Shown: piece by piece, positions 26,209 to 34,241 of the stretch
Numbering within the stretch: the first letter of the stretch is position 1
Layout of the letters: each line of letters starts with the position of its first letter
Translations under genes and position numbers: made by a program
Notes under the pieces: generated by a model
The model's database searches: none
The model's input: only the letters and a program-made list of their open reading frames with translations
Told to the model about the DNA's origin: nothing
NCBI GenBank assembly: GCA_963783945.1
Contig: CAWAPS010000007.1
Span: 620,001 to 684,000, forward strand
DNA length: 64,000 bases
Direction of reading: 5' to 3'
Source of the DNA: CAWAPS01 sp963783945
GTDB taxonomy: Bacteria > Actinomycetota > Acidimicrobiia > Acidimicrobiales > Palsa-688

Positions 26209-26846
26209 GCCGCCGGCCCACTCGCCGGTGCCGATCGGTTGGCGATCCCCGGGATGAAGATATCGGCGAACCGTTTGGCCACGTCAGCTGCCGTCATGCG
26301 GCCGCTCGGCTTCAGCCAGAGGTACGTGTAGTTGTGCATTCCTAGCCAGGCCAGGGCGGTCAGCCTCGGGTCGACGTCGCGGAATTCGCGCGAGATGATG
26401 CCCGCCTCCAGCACCCTCTCCACCCGCCGCTCGTAGTCCCGGCGCCGCTCGCGGAATTGCTCGGCTCGTTCATCGGTGAGCGCCGGGAATTCGTGCAGAA
26501 AGACCCAGACGTGGTCGGGGTACCGGGCGATGACGTCGAGCAGCTCGTCGCCGAGCATGGCGAGCTGCGCCGAGGGTGATCCCCCGGCCTCCGCCACGCG
26601 ATCGGCGCCCAGCATGACCTCGTCCATGACCCGGTCATGGATGGCGACGAGGAGCTCCTCCTTGGAGCCGATGTAGTGATAAAAGGCGCCCTTGCCCAGG
26701 TCGTTGGCTGCGCACAGCTCGGTGATGCCGGTCGCGTGATAGCCGCGGCGGGCGAAGACCCGCGCCGAGGTGTCGATGATCGCCTGGCGACGGGCCTGCC
26801 ACTTCGGGTTCCGCCGAGGCTCCTCGCCCCCTTCAGGTCGCTGCAT
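26193..26846 (-). CDS. TetR family regulator, candidate for operators A-E
   Basis: 217-aa repressor. The HTH reads RQAIIDTSARVFARRGYHATGIT (helix 1-2), ELCAANDLGKGAFYHYIGSKEELL (helix 3 with the KGAFYHY recognition pattern), close to FadR/KstR2-type TetRs that bind CoA esters; the C-terminal domain has HEFPALTDERAEQFRERRRDY. Start ATG 26846 has AGGAGAGAGG 6 nt before it. It is the only TetR gene inside the region carrying the five operators, so it is the best candidate to bind them, although no copy lies at its own start. Convergent overlap of 16 bp with the SDR. Confidence 0.9.
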   Translation of the reverse strand: MQRPEGGEEPRRNPKWQARRQAIIDTSARVFARRGYHATGITELCAANDLGKGAFYHYIGSKEELLVAIHDRVMDEVMLGADRVAEAGGSPSAQLAMLGDELLDVIARYPDHVWVFLHEFPALTDERAEQFRERRRDYERRVERVLEAGIISREFRDVDPRLTALAWLGMHNYTYLWLKPSGRMTAADVAKRFADIFIPGIANRSAPASGPAAQGAE

Positions 26847-26994
26847 CCACCTCTCTCCTCACCCCGATCCCGGGCTTGGCCTCGCTCCCGGCCCGGCGCC
26901 GACGCTACACGGCCGCACCGCAGAGATCGGGTGGCGGCCCGGGTGGCCGAACGGCCGGGCCTCTAGGATGAGCCCCGGCCGGACCGAGCACGAT

Positions 26995-27037
26995 TTGGCC
27001 GGCGTCAGTTGCGCTCTATACTGACTGGTCGGTACAA
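26995..27037 (+). promoter_or_regulatory. Promoter with operator D
   Basis: TTGGCC (26995-27000), 16 nt, TATACT (27017-27022) is a sigma-70-like promoter for the OCH-like/P450 operon. The operator ACTGACTGGTCGGTACAA (27020-27037) overlaps the -10 and the start point; its right half matches operator C exactly. The gene begins at 27065 after an AGGGGG ribosome site. Confidence 0.65.
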
Positions 27038-27064
27038 ACCCAGTCATCGTGTCAAGGGGGTCGG

Positions 27065-27916
27065 GTGGTCAAGCGGACTCGTTATTCGGAATACAAGGAC
27101 AGTTACGAGCACTACAAGTTCGAGCTGAGCGACGAGGGCATCCTCTTCATGCAGTGCCACACCAACGGCGGCCCGCTCCAGTGGTACTGGGAGTCGCATG
27201 ACCGCATGTCCGACGCCTTCGCCGATATAGCCGGCGATCGGGACATCAAGGTGCTCATCCACACCGGCACCGGCGACACCTACAACGCCCTCTGGGGCAA
27301 GCCGGTCACCGAAAGCGGCGCCCCCGTGTACAACGCCTACAGCGACGCCGACGGGGTGGTGACGATGGACGAGAAGGGCTGGTTCGGCCGCATGATTATT
27401 GAGAACCTGCTCGCCATCGACGTGCCCATCGTCGCCGCGGTCAACGGGCCCTGCACCATGCACTCCGAGGTGCCCATGCTGATGGACATAGTCCTCGCAT
27501 CGGACGACGCGTATTTCCAGGACCTTTCCCACTTCCCTCGGGGGATGGTTCCGGGCGACGGCCAGCACGTCGTCTGGGACGCGTTGGTGGGTCCCAGCCG
27601 CTCCCGCTACTTCCTCTTCACCGGCTACAAGCTGACGGCCCAGGAAGCCCGCGAGTGGGGAGTCGTCCACGAGGTGCTGCCGAAGGACCGTCTGCTCGAC
27701 CGGGCGTGGGAGATCGCCCGAGACCTCGCCATGCGGCCGCCCATCGTCATCCGCAACACCAAGCACATCCTGACCCAGAGCCTGAGGCGGGCGTTCCTGA
27801 ACGAGCTCGACCATGGCCTGCAAGCCGAGATGTGGGCCCAGCGCCAGTTCTTCCCCTTCGGTGCCGGGATGCAGGCCCTGGATCGGCCGTGGGACGAGAA
27901 GCCGTGGTCGGACTAG
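27065..27916 (+). CDS. 6-oxocamphor-hydrolase-like C-C hydrolase (crotonase fold)
   Basis: 283-aa crotonase-superfamily protein. Rather than an ordinary enoyl-CoA hydratase, it resembles 6-oxocamphor hydrolase (OCH, Rhodococcus), a retro-Claisen enzyme that opens bicyclic beta-diketones without CoA: compare YSEYKDSYEH, FADIAGDRDIKVLIHTGTG, VAAVNGPC.MHSEVP and FQDLSHFPRGMVPGDGQHVVW. The catalytic set recalled for OCH (His122, His145, Asp154, Glu244) falls on His133, His156, Asp165 and Glu255 here, a constant shift of 11. GTG start, AGGGGG upstream, operator D at the promoter. P450, ferredoxin and SDRs nearby fit hydroxylation, oxidation to a diketone and cleavage. An acyl-CoA role is the alternative. 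Confidence 0.82.
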   Translation: MVKRTRYSEYKDSYEHYKFELSDEGILFMQCHTNGGPLQWYWESHDRMSDAFADIAGDRDIKVLIHTGTGDTYNALWGKPVTESGAPVYNAYSDADGVVTMDEKGWFGRMIIENLLAIDVPIVAAVNGPCTMHSEVPMLMDIVLASDDAYFQDLSHFPRGMVPGDGQHVVWDALVGPSRSRYFLFTGYKLTAQEAREWGVVHEVLPKDRLLDRAWEIARDLAMRPPIVIRNTKHILTQSLRRAFLNELDHGLQAEMWAQRQFFPFGAGMQALDRPWDEKPWSD

Positions 27917-27958
27917 CCGGCGGCACCGGCACTTCGCCCCGATGATCGGCAGGTAGTC

Positions 27959-29302
27959 GTGACAACCCCAACCAGAGCCGGCGTGGAGTGGCCGAAGTGG
28001 GAGGACGCCGCCTTCTACATGCAGGACCCCGAGGTCATGTATGCATCGATCGCGGCGGAGCGCGACGAGGCCCCGGTCTACTGGTACGAGCCGTCGCGCT
28101 TCGCCACCGGTTTCTGGGTGCTGTCGAAGTGGGAGCACCAGCGTTTCGTGGGCTCCCATCCCGAGCAGTTCTCGAGCCAATACGGCTTCGCGGTCGGCGA
28201 TGCCAGCGACCCGTCCACGGTGATACAGCAGCTTCCGGACTGGGCCCAGGAACGAATCCGCGAAGGCAAGCTGAGCCCGGCCGAGACCCGGGGGATGATC
28301 TCGAAGGGGAAGCTGTCGCTGGGCGACCCCGATTTCGTCGCTCTCATCACGCTCGACCCGCCGCGGCACGGGCCGGTGCGCAGCATCATGATGAAGGCGC
28401 TGCGGCCGAGCCTGGTCAGGAGCCTGAGGACGCGCATCGGCGAGATCACCGACGAGTTCCTCGACAGCATCGAGCCCGGCGCCGAGGTCGACTTCGTCAC
28501 GACCGTGGGCCGCATCCCGGCGGCGTTGATGACCGAGTTGGTCGGGGTGCCCCGTGACATGCGCGACCGCTTCATCGAGATGGCGTCGGCCCAGATGGTG
28601 GCGATCACGATCGACCCGAACCGGGACCCAGCCGAGGTCGAGCGGATCGAACGGTTGACCGAGGAGTTCCACGGTTACTGCGATGAGCTCCTGGCCGACC
28701 GCCGCAAGCGCGGCGGGGGCGAGGACGACCTGGTCAGCATCATCGCCCAATCGGAATTCGAGGGCGCCCCGGTGCCGCATTCGATGGCGATCTCGTTCAT
28801 CTCCACCTTCGTCAACGCGGGCGAGACGACCCGGGCCCTGATTTCGTTCGTGGCCAAGGCCTTGGCCGACCACCCCGATCAGCGGCGACTCCTCGTCGAG
28901 CGTCCTGAGCTGGTTTCGAATGCGATCGAGGAGTCGCTGCGCTGCTACCCCCTGAACTGGTCGGGCTGCCGCACCGCCACCCGGGACATCGAGCTGGGGG
29001 GCCAGGTCATCGGCAAGGACGACTACGTGATGATGGCCTACGCCAGCGCCAATCGAGACCCTGACGTCTGGGACCGGCCCGACGAGTTCGACGTCTCCCG
29101 TAGCTTCGACAAGGACCATCAAACGTTTGGCTACGGCGAGCACTCCTGCCCGGGAGCTCTCCTCGCTCGGACCGATTCCACTATGATCTTCGAGCGTCTG
29201 CTCGCCCGTTTTCCCGACTGGGAGATCACCGGTACCACGACACGCTGGGCCAATCCGTTCCTCCAGGGCATCGGCACTTTGCCGGTGACGTTCCAGTCAT
29301 GA
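27959..29302 (+). CDS. Cytochrome P450
   Basis: 447-aa soluble class I P450 monooxygenase. I-helix FVNAGETTRALISF has AGETT (residues 287-291) in place of the usual AGxDT, with Glu for Asp in the acid position; K-helix E325-S-L-R328; heme loop FGYGEHSCPGALLAR with the thiolate Cys397. A long insert (about 80-115) follows the B helix. The GTG start lies 42 bp after the OCH-like gene; the stop overlaps the next start as ATGA. Ferredoxin is encoded at 29520 but no reductase is in the window. Relatives hydroxylate terpenes, steroids and fatty acids. Confidence 0.95.
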   Translation: MTTPTRAGVEWPKWEDAAFYMQDPEVMYASIAAERDEAPVYWYEPSRFATGFWVLSKWEHQRFVGSHPEQFSSQYGFAVGDASDPSTVIQQLPDWAQERIREGKLSPAETRGMISKGKLSLGDPDFVALITLDPPRHGPVRSIMMKALRPSLVRSLRTRIGEITDEFLDSIEPGAEVDFVTTVGRIPAALMTELVGVPRDMRDRFIEMASAQMVAITIDPNRDPAEVERIERLTEEFHGYCDELLADRRKRGGGEDDLVSIIAQSEFEGAPVPHSMAISFISTFVNAGETTRALISFVAKALADHPDQRRLLVERPELVSNAIEESLRCYPLNWSGCRTATRDIELGGQVIGKDDYVMMAYASANRDPDVWDRPDEFDVSRSFDKDHQTFGYGEHSCPGALLARTDSTMIFERLLARFPDWEITGTTTRWANPFLQGIGTLPVTFQS

Positions 29303-29499
29303 CCACGGGGGCGGAAGGTTCGAAGGACTTGCAGTTCCACTACGTGCTGGACTGCCCGTGCGGCACGACGCTGACCGGCCTGACCGAAGACGAGATCGTC
29401 GAGGTGTCGTTCGCCCATCTCCGGGAGAAGCACCCGGATATGGCCGATGATTACGAACGAGAGCACATCCTCGTCATGGCCCGGCGTCTGGTCCGGTAA
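29299..29499 (+). CDS. DUF1059-like small protein
   Basis: 66-aa acidic protein. The pattern LDCPCGTTLTGLTEDEIVEVSFAHLREKH (Cys-x-Cys-Gly, then an EE/DE helix and a His-containing end) resembles DUF1059, small proteins of unknown function found near oxygenases. Its ATG overlaps the P450 stop (29299-29302), which indicates coupled translation and a link to the P450 system. The CPC pair could bind metal. No enzyme function can be assigned. Confidence 0.75.
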   Translation: MTTGAEGSKDLQFHYVLDCPCGTTLTGLTEDEIVEVSFAHLREKHPDMADDYEREHILVMARRLVR

Positions 29500-29519
29500 G
29501 GGCGAGGAAGGAGAAGCGT

Positions 29520-29714
29520 ATGAAGGTGATAGTCGACGATTTGAGATGCGACGCCCACGGGGTGTGCGTCAATGCTTGCCCGGAGGTGTTCGCGCTGGCC
29601 GACGACGACGACGTCGTCAGGGTGTTGATCGAAGAGCCCGAGGAGTCCCTCCGGGACAGCCTCAACCGGGCGGCGCTGGCGTGCCCGAAGGCCGCAATTA
29701 AGATCGAAAATTGA
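29520..29714 (+). CDS. P450-type ferredoxin (3Fe-4S, atypical ligand motif)
   Basis: 64-aa ferredoxin, redox partner of the P450 two genes upstream. The cluster motif is CDAHGVCVNACPEVF plus a distal ACP: Cys-x2-His-x2-Cys ... Cys-Pro, the mycobacterial pattern in which His replaces the second Cys of a 4Fe-4S site. An additional Cys (CVNAC) precedes Pro. Strongly acidic (DDDD, EEPEES), as expected for docking to a reductase. AGGAGAAG lies before the ATG. A 3Fe-4S cluster is likely; a 4Fe-4S cluster with the spare Cys is possible. Confidence 0.92.
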   Translation: MKVIVDDLRCDAHGVCVNACPEVFALADDDDVVRVLIEEPEESLRDSLNRAALACPKAAIKIEN

Positions 29715-29738
29715 ACACCCCACAGGAGGACCACCGCA

Positions 29739-30218
29739 GTGAGCACTCTCGATCAGGACACCCAGATGATCGCCGATCAGCTGGCAGTGGCCGACTGCCT
29801 GGTGCGATTCTTCGGGTTGGTGGATGCCAAGGGCTGGGAGGAGATGCAGGAGTGCCTCACTGAGGACACGACCGCCCGATGGACCCCGGATTCCGTCATT
29901 CAGGGCCGCGCCGGCGTCGTCGGAGCCATGCAGCGCATGATCGGAAGCGACGAGATCATTACCTTTCACCACGTGGCGAGCATGGCCCCGGTCGTCGACG
30001 GCGACACCGCCAGGGTCGATGCCCGGGTCAGGGCCATGCACTACGGTCTTGGGCCTCGAGCCGGGAAGTTCTACGAGAGCCTGGCTGTCCAGCCCACCTT
30101 CCTGGCCCGCACGCCCGACGGCTGGAAGTGGACCCACCACGAATGGAACATCTCGGTCAAGCTCGGCAGTATGCAGGACCTTTTTGCGCCGGAGCTAGCG
30201 AGAGGTAAGGGCTACTAA
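29739..30218 (+). CDS. SnoaL-like (NTF2 superfamily) protein
   Basis: 159-aa cone-shaped alpha+beta barrel protein. N-terminal helices AVADCLVRFFGLVDAKGWEEMQECLTED, then GRAGVVGAMQRMI and the strand-rich C-terminal half (TARVDARVRAMHYG, WKWTHHEWNISVKLG). The family covers steroid isomerases, polyketide cyclases, limonene-epoxide-hydrolase-like enzymes and scytalone dehydratases. AGGAGG 9 nt before the GTG start. Fourth gene of the operon after ferredoxin (24-bp gap). It may isomerise or dehydrate a ring intermediate; the catalytic Asp/His are not certain enough to say which. Confidence 0.83.
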   Translation: MSTLDQDTQMIADQLAVADCLVRFFGLVDAKGWEEMQECLTEDTTARWTPDSVIQGRAGVVGAMQRMIGSDEIITFHHVASMAPVVDGDTARVDARVRAMHYGLGPRAGKFYESLAVQPTFLARTPDGWKWTHHEWNISVKLGSMQDLFAPELARGKGY

Positions 30219-30247
30219 CCGGCCCCCCGCAGGGCGGGAAAGCACAC

Positions 30248-31021
30248 ATGTCGTCGGCCCACCCCCGCATCTCGGTGAACAGTATCTGCTCGATGAACCA
30301 GCCGTTCGCCGATGATCTGGCCCTGTGGGCCGACCTGGGCGTCGACAACGTGGGCCTCATCTCGCCCAAGCTCGAGCCCGTCGGTTGGGCGGAGTGCCGC
30401 CAAGTCATCGGGGACGCCCGGCTCGAGGTTTCGAGCATGTCCTGCTACCGGGAGGGCATGGCGGACTCGCTGGACTTCACGGCCGATGTCGGTGCCCACG
30501 TGCTTTATACGGTATCGGGGACCGGTGGAACGCTGTCATGGGAGGAAGCAGCCGAGAAGTTCGCGGCGGAGATGGCCCCATGGGTAGCTCGGGCCGACGA
30601 TCTCGGTGTCAAGCTGGCGGTGGAGCCGACCAACCCGTTCCGCATGCCGAGCAGCTTCGTCTACTCCCTCCGGGACGCCATCGACCTGGCCCGCATGTCC
30701 GGCATCGGGGTCGTCGTCGACTTCTACTCGGCGTGGTACGAACGCGGGGTCGACGAGCTGGTGCGCAAGAACATCGACCTGGTGGCGCTGGTGCAGATCG
30801 GCGACTACAAACTCGGCACGTTCGACATCCCCAATCGCTGTGCCATCGGCGATGGCGACATCCCGGTGGAGCGACTGATGGCCCTGGTGCTGGACGCCGG
30901 CTACGAGGGACCCCTGGACCTGGAGATCCTCGGACCGAGGATCGAGGAGGAGGGGTACCGGGCCCCGATCGCCCGCAGCGTCGAGCGGGCCAGCGAGATG
31001 CTCGACCGGCTGGGGGCGTGA
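30248..31021 (+). CDS. Sugar phosphate isomerase/epimerase-like TIM barrel
   Basis: 257-aa paralogue of the protein at 20561, shorter by about 20 residues in the first third. Shared blocks: ISVNSIC, FADDLALWADLGVDNVGLISPK, VKLAVEPTNPFR (metal Glu), VVVDFYSAWYERGVDELV (Asp), GDGDIPVERLMALVLDAGYEGPLDLEILGPR (second metal Glu). It follows the SnoaL gene by 29 bp and ends the OCH/P450 operon. Finding one copy in each half of the cluster suggests duplication with altered specificity. Confidence 0.88.
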   Translation: MSSAHPRISVNSICSMNQPFADDLALWADLGVDNVGLISPKLEPVGWAECRQVIGDARLEVSSMSCYREGMADSLDFTADVGAHVLYTVSGTGGTLSWEEAAEKFAAEMAPWVARADDLGVKLAVEPTNPFRMPSSFVYSLRDAIDLARMSGIGVVVDFYSAWYERGVDELVRKNIDLVALVQIGDYKLGTFDIPNRCAIGDGDIPVERLMALVLDAGYEGPLDLEILGPRIEEEGYRAPIARSVERASEMLDRLGA

Positions 31022-31110
31022 GCGAGCGGTCCCAGGCCGGTCCGAGGCCGGTCCGAGCAGAGGACGTCTCCCGAACAAGCAGCGACCGCGCCCTTCCGGC
31101 CATTTTTTGT

Positions 31111-31154
31111 TCCGACCGGTCGGTTTGACGGACTCGACCTGCGGCGCCTAACCT
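31111..31154 (+). promoter_or_regulatory. Promoter with operator E
   Basis: TTGACG (31125-31130), 18 nt, TAACCT (31149-31154) gives a promoter for the Rieske operon. The palindrome TCCGACCGGTCGGTTTGA (31111-31128) overlaps the -35. Its core CCGACCGGTCGG is perfectly symmetric but its outer bases deviate from operators B-D. A 5' leader of about 140 nt precedes the GTG at 31300; no other structure was recognised in it. Confidence 0.6.
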
Positions 31155-31299
31155 GTAAGGGTTCCCGTCAGCGTCTTTCCCGTGACTCCGCACCGCTCGA
31201 GACCGTCCTGCGCCGTCGTGGGCTTCGACCGCGTCGAGCCCGCTCAGTGAGCACGAATCTGGAAGACTGACATTCAGTGGCAGAACCGGAGGACTGATA

Positions 31300-32571
31300 G
31301 TGGCTCGCTACCCGAAACCCGCCGAGGGCAGTTGGACCCAGCATTACCCGCAGCTCGACACTGAGCCGGTCTCCTATGAGGATTCGATCTCGCCGGAGTT
31401 CTACGAGTTGGAGCAGGACGCGGTGTTCAAGCGGGCATGGCTGCAGGTAGGTCGGGTGGAGCAGATTCCCCGCACGGGCAACTACTTCACCAAGGAGATC
31501 GCGGCAGCCAACACGTCGATCATCGTTGTGCGCGGTCAGGACGGGGAGGTCCGGGCGTTTCACAACATCTGCCGTCACCGGGGGAACAAACTGGTGTGGA
31601 ACGACTTCCCCCGGGAGGAGACGAGCGGGACGGCGCGCCAGTTCGTGTGCAAGTACCACGGATGGCGCTACGGCCTCGACGGCGCCTGCACGTTCGCTCA
31701 ACAAGAGGGCGAGTTCTTCGACCTGGACAGGTCGGAGTACGGCTTGGTAGCGGTGCATTGCGACGTGTTCGCCGGCTTCATCTTCGTCAACTTCGCGGCT
31801 GAACCGAGCCAGCCGTTGCGGGAGTTCCTCGGGCCCATGATCCTCGGCATAGAGGACTATCCGTTCGGGCAGATGACCGACCGGTACAGCTTCCAGGTCG
31901 AGTGCAAGGCCAACTGGAAGGTCTTTTCGGACGCCTTCATGGAGTTCTACCACGCACCCGTGGTGCACCTGGGTCAGCATCCCAACGAGCTCCGTCCCCG
32001 CATAAACGAGTCCGGATACGAAGCACCCCACTACCAGATCGACACTCCACACGGCCTGGTCACCACCGCAGGGGCCCTGCACCGGGTGTGGGAGATGCCG
32101 CCCGAGAACGTGAAGCCGGCGGACCTCGCCACGCGGAGCGGGCTGTTCGGGCCGTGGGACCAGACGGACCTCGGCGAACTGCCCCCGGGCATCAACCCCG
32201 GTAAGATCGAGCCGTGGGGCCTGTCGTCGTTTCAGTTCTTCCCTAACTTCGCCATTCTGATTTGGGAAGCGGGGTGGTACAACACCCATCAGTTCTGGCC
32301 GACCTCGCACAACACCCTCGTGTTCGAGGGGAACGTCTACTCAGTTCCGGCGAAGAGCGCCGGCGAGCGGGTGGGCCGTGAGATGGCGGCGGTGTCGTTC
32401 AAGGAGTACTCCCTCCAGGACGCCAATACCCTCGAAGCCACGCAGTTGGGCTTGGAGGCGAGGGTCATCGACCGGTGGCCCCTAAACGACCAAGAGGTCC
32501 TGGTCCGCCACTTTCACCACGTGGTGAGGGACTGGGTACGAGATTACGAGCGCCAGCTCGTGAAGGGGTGA
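31300..32571 (+). CDS. Rieske non-heme iron oxygenase, alpha subunit
   Basis: 423-aa ring-hydroxylating oxygenase component. Rieske [2Fe-2S] ligands Cys91, His93 (NICRHRGN) and Cys117, His120 (FVCKYHGWRY); mononuclear iron site FSDAFMEFYHAPVVH with His218 and His223. GGAGG precedes the GTG at 31300. First gene of an operon (Rieske, small protein, second Rieske, SnoaL, AMP ligase, Gfo/Idh) behind operator E. No beta subunit or reductase is nearby, so it probably works as an alpha-only (homotrimeric) enzyme with a reductase encoded elsewhere. Hydroxylation or demethylation of a ring compound is expected. Confidence 0.93.
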   Translation: MARYPKPAEGSWTQHYPQLDTEPVSYEDSISPEFYELEQDAVFKRAWLQVGRVEQIPRTGNYFTKEIAAANTSIIVVRGQDGEVRAFHNICRHRGNKLVWNDFPREETSGTARQFVCKYHGWRYGLDGACTFAQQEGEFFDLDRSEYGLVAVHCDVFAGFIFVNFAAEPSQPLREFLGPMILGIEDYPFGQMTDRYSFQVECKANWKVFSDAFMEFYHAPVVHLGQHPNELRPRINESGYEAPHYQIDTPHGLVTTAGALHRVWEMPPENVKPADLATRSGLFGPWDQTDLGELPPGINPGKIEPWGLSSFQFFPNFAILIWEAGWYNTHQFWPTSHNTLVFEGNVYSVPAKSAGERVGREMAAVSFKEYSLQDANTLEATQLGLEARVIDRWPLNDQEVLVRHFHHVVRDWVRDYERQLVKG

Positions 32572-32577
32572 GTAGAG

Positions 32578-32907
32578 ATGCCTTTGCTACCGGGTGAGTT
32601 CTCTGATCTGGAGCCGTTCGCCGAGAAGTGGAGTCGGGCGACCGAGAGCGAGCGGTGGGCCGAACGGATGGCGACCCCCATCGACGAAATGCAGACCTTC
32701 TACAACGCCATCCTTCCGCGCGTCCCGGACGCCATCGCGTTCTGCGACAAGTTCCCTCTTGACGACATGCCCGATGATGCCGTCAACCTGTTGCACCTGG
32801 TCTACTCGTTCGTGATCGTGTCTTTCCCGATGGAGCTGTGGCGGCAAAAGCTGCCTCCCGACACCGCCGGCACCGCTTTCGTCCGCCTGAGCGAGCCGGT
32901 CCCCTGA
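32578..32907 (+). CDS. Small hypothetical protein between two Rieske genes
   Basis: 109-aa mostly helical soluble protein with GTAGAGATG-type start context 6 bp after the Rieske stop. Features: ERWAERMATPIDEMQTFYNAILPRV, a single Cys (AFCDKF), then LLHLVYSFVIVSFPMELWRQ, a hydrophobic helix too short and polar-flanked for a confident membrane span. I do not recognise a family. Its tight position between two oxygenase genes argues for a role as accessory or assembly protein, or as a small subunit of one of them. Confidence 0.78.
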   Translation: MPLLPGEFSDLEPFAEKWSRATESERWAERMATPIDEMQTFYNAILPRVPDAIAFCDKFPLDDMPDDAVNLLHLVYSFVIVSFPMELWRQKLPPDTAGTAFVRLSEPVP

Positions 32908-32947
32908 GTCCTGGCTCGATCTTTTTGAAAGAGGTCGGGGAGAGTCC

Positions 32948-34210
32948 ATGACGACCCGGGCGGAAAACGACCTCATGACCCGAATCGAGGGCGACGCCCC
33001 GATGGGCCGGTTGATGCGGGCCAACTATTGGATGCCGTTCGCGCTGTCGGCGCACCTGGTTCACGGGGAAGCCCCGATGCCGGTGCGCCTGTTCGGGGAA
33101 AACTACGTAGCTTTCCGCGCCGAAGACGGGCGGATCGGCTTCTTCGACGAACTGTGCCCGCACCGCCGGGCGTCGCTGGCGCTCGGGCGCATCGAGGGCA
33201 ACGGGGTGCGCTGCATCTACCACGGGTGGAAGCTCGACGTGGCGGGCTGCGTGGTCGAGGCGCCCACTCAGGTCGCCCGACCGGAGGCTTTCGCCGCGAA
33301 GGTGCCGGTAGTGCACTTCCCCGTCCACGAGTCGGGCGGTCTGGCCTGGGTGTGGCTCGCGGGCGTAGAAGCCCCACCGTTTCCGGACCTGCCGTTCGGC
33401 GACCCTGATCTGTACCGGTACTGGTGCGTATCGCGCATGGCGTGCAACTGGCTGCAGGGGATCGAGGGCACCATCGACTCGGCCCACCAGGGGATGTTGC
33501 ACCAGAGCTGGATCCGCGAGGCGGCGAAGATGGCCGAGCACTCCAACCTAAACTTCAGCCTCGATCAGCCCCCGACCTACGAGACGGAGTTCACCCCGTA
33601 CGGCATGCGGGCGGCGGCGCTGCGCCGGATCGGAGACGGTCGCTCTTACGTGCGGATCAGCGAACACCTGATGCCACTGGTTTGCGTGAACCCGGTCGGG
33701 CGTTCCCATCCCCGCGCCGGTGCGGTCTTCGTCATCTCACCCGTGGACGACACCCACCATCTGCTGTTCTTCGGGACCTTCTCGGATACGCCCGACGGTG
33801 CCATGGCGCCCGACGAGGCCAAGATGGCAGCCCCGGACTACGTTCCCGACGACCACGACTACGCCGGTCTGCGGGGCGACCGTTCGAACCGCTGGGGTCA
33901 GGACCGCGGCCTCATGGATGCCGGGCATTTCACCGGCTTCGGGCGAAACCTGCTCGAGGAGGATGCCGCGATCCAGGCCAGCATGGGCCCGATCGTCGAC
34001 CGCACCCGCGAGAACCTTTCGACCAGCGACATCGCTGTGGCCCAGGCCCGCCGGATGTTTCTCGGGGCCGTCCGCGCCTACGAGGCCGGAAAGCTGCCAC
34101 CTGGAAGCGCCCTGGCACCCGAGCCGGTTAGCCTCCCTAACGGGCGGGAGATGATGGTGCAGGACGGGACGCGGTGGGAGGAAGCCGCGCTCGATCAGCT
34201 GACGACCTGA
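32948..34210 (+). CDS. Rieske oxygenase of phthalate 4,5-dioxygenase type
   Basis: 420-aa alpha-only Rieske oxygenase. [2Fe-2S] ligands Cys70, His72 (ELCPHRRAS) and Cys89, His92 (RCIYHGWKLD); mononuclear iron site NWLQGIEGTIDSAHQGMLH with Asp177, His180 and His185, the arrangement of phthalate dioxygenase/KshA-like enzymes. An 'RSHPRAG..FVISPVDDTHHLLFF' region and the ERMFLGAVRAYEAGKLPPG-like tail also fit. It differs clearly from the Rieske protein at 31300, so two distinct oxygenations are implied. Ribosome site GGGGAG before the ATG; 40 bp from the preceding small gene. Confidence 0.93.
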   Translation: MTTRAENDLMTRIEGDAPMGRLMRANYWMPFALSAHLVHGEAPMPVRLFGENYVAFRAEDGRIGFFDELCPHRRASLALGRIEGNGVRCIYHGWKLDVAGCVVEAPTQVARPEAFAAKVPVVHFPVHESGGLAWVWLAGVEAPPFPDLPFGDPDLYRYWCVSRMACNWLQGIEGTIDSAHQGMLHQSWIREAAKMAEHSNLNFSLDQPPTYETEFTPYGMRAAALRRIGDGRSYVRISEHLMPLVCVNPVGRSHPRAGAVFVISPVDDTHHLLFFGTFSDTPDGAMAPDEAKMAAPDYVPDDHDYAGLRGDRSNRWGQDRGLMDAGHFTGFGRNLLEEDAAIQASMGPIVDRTRENLSTSDIAVAQARRMFLGAVRAYEAGKLPPGSALAPEPVSLPNGREMMVQDGTRWEEAALDQLTT

Positions 34211-34241
34211 ATTGGTCGACCGAGGCCGCGGGAGGGCAACC

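Noticed and set aside
27044..29143. 699-codon minus-strand ORF antisense to the OCH-like and P450 genes
   Set aside because: Arg/His/Val-rich translation without domains; an antisense shadow of two strongly conserved genes, as usual in GC-rich DNA.
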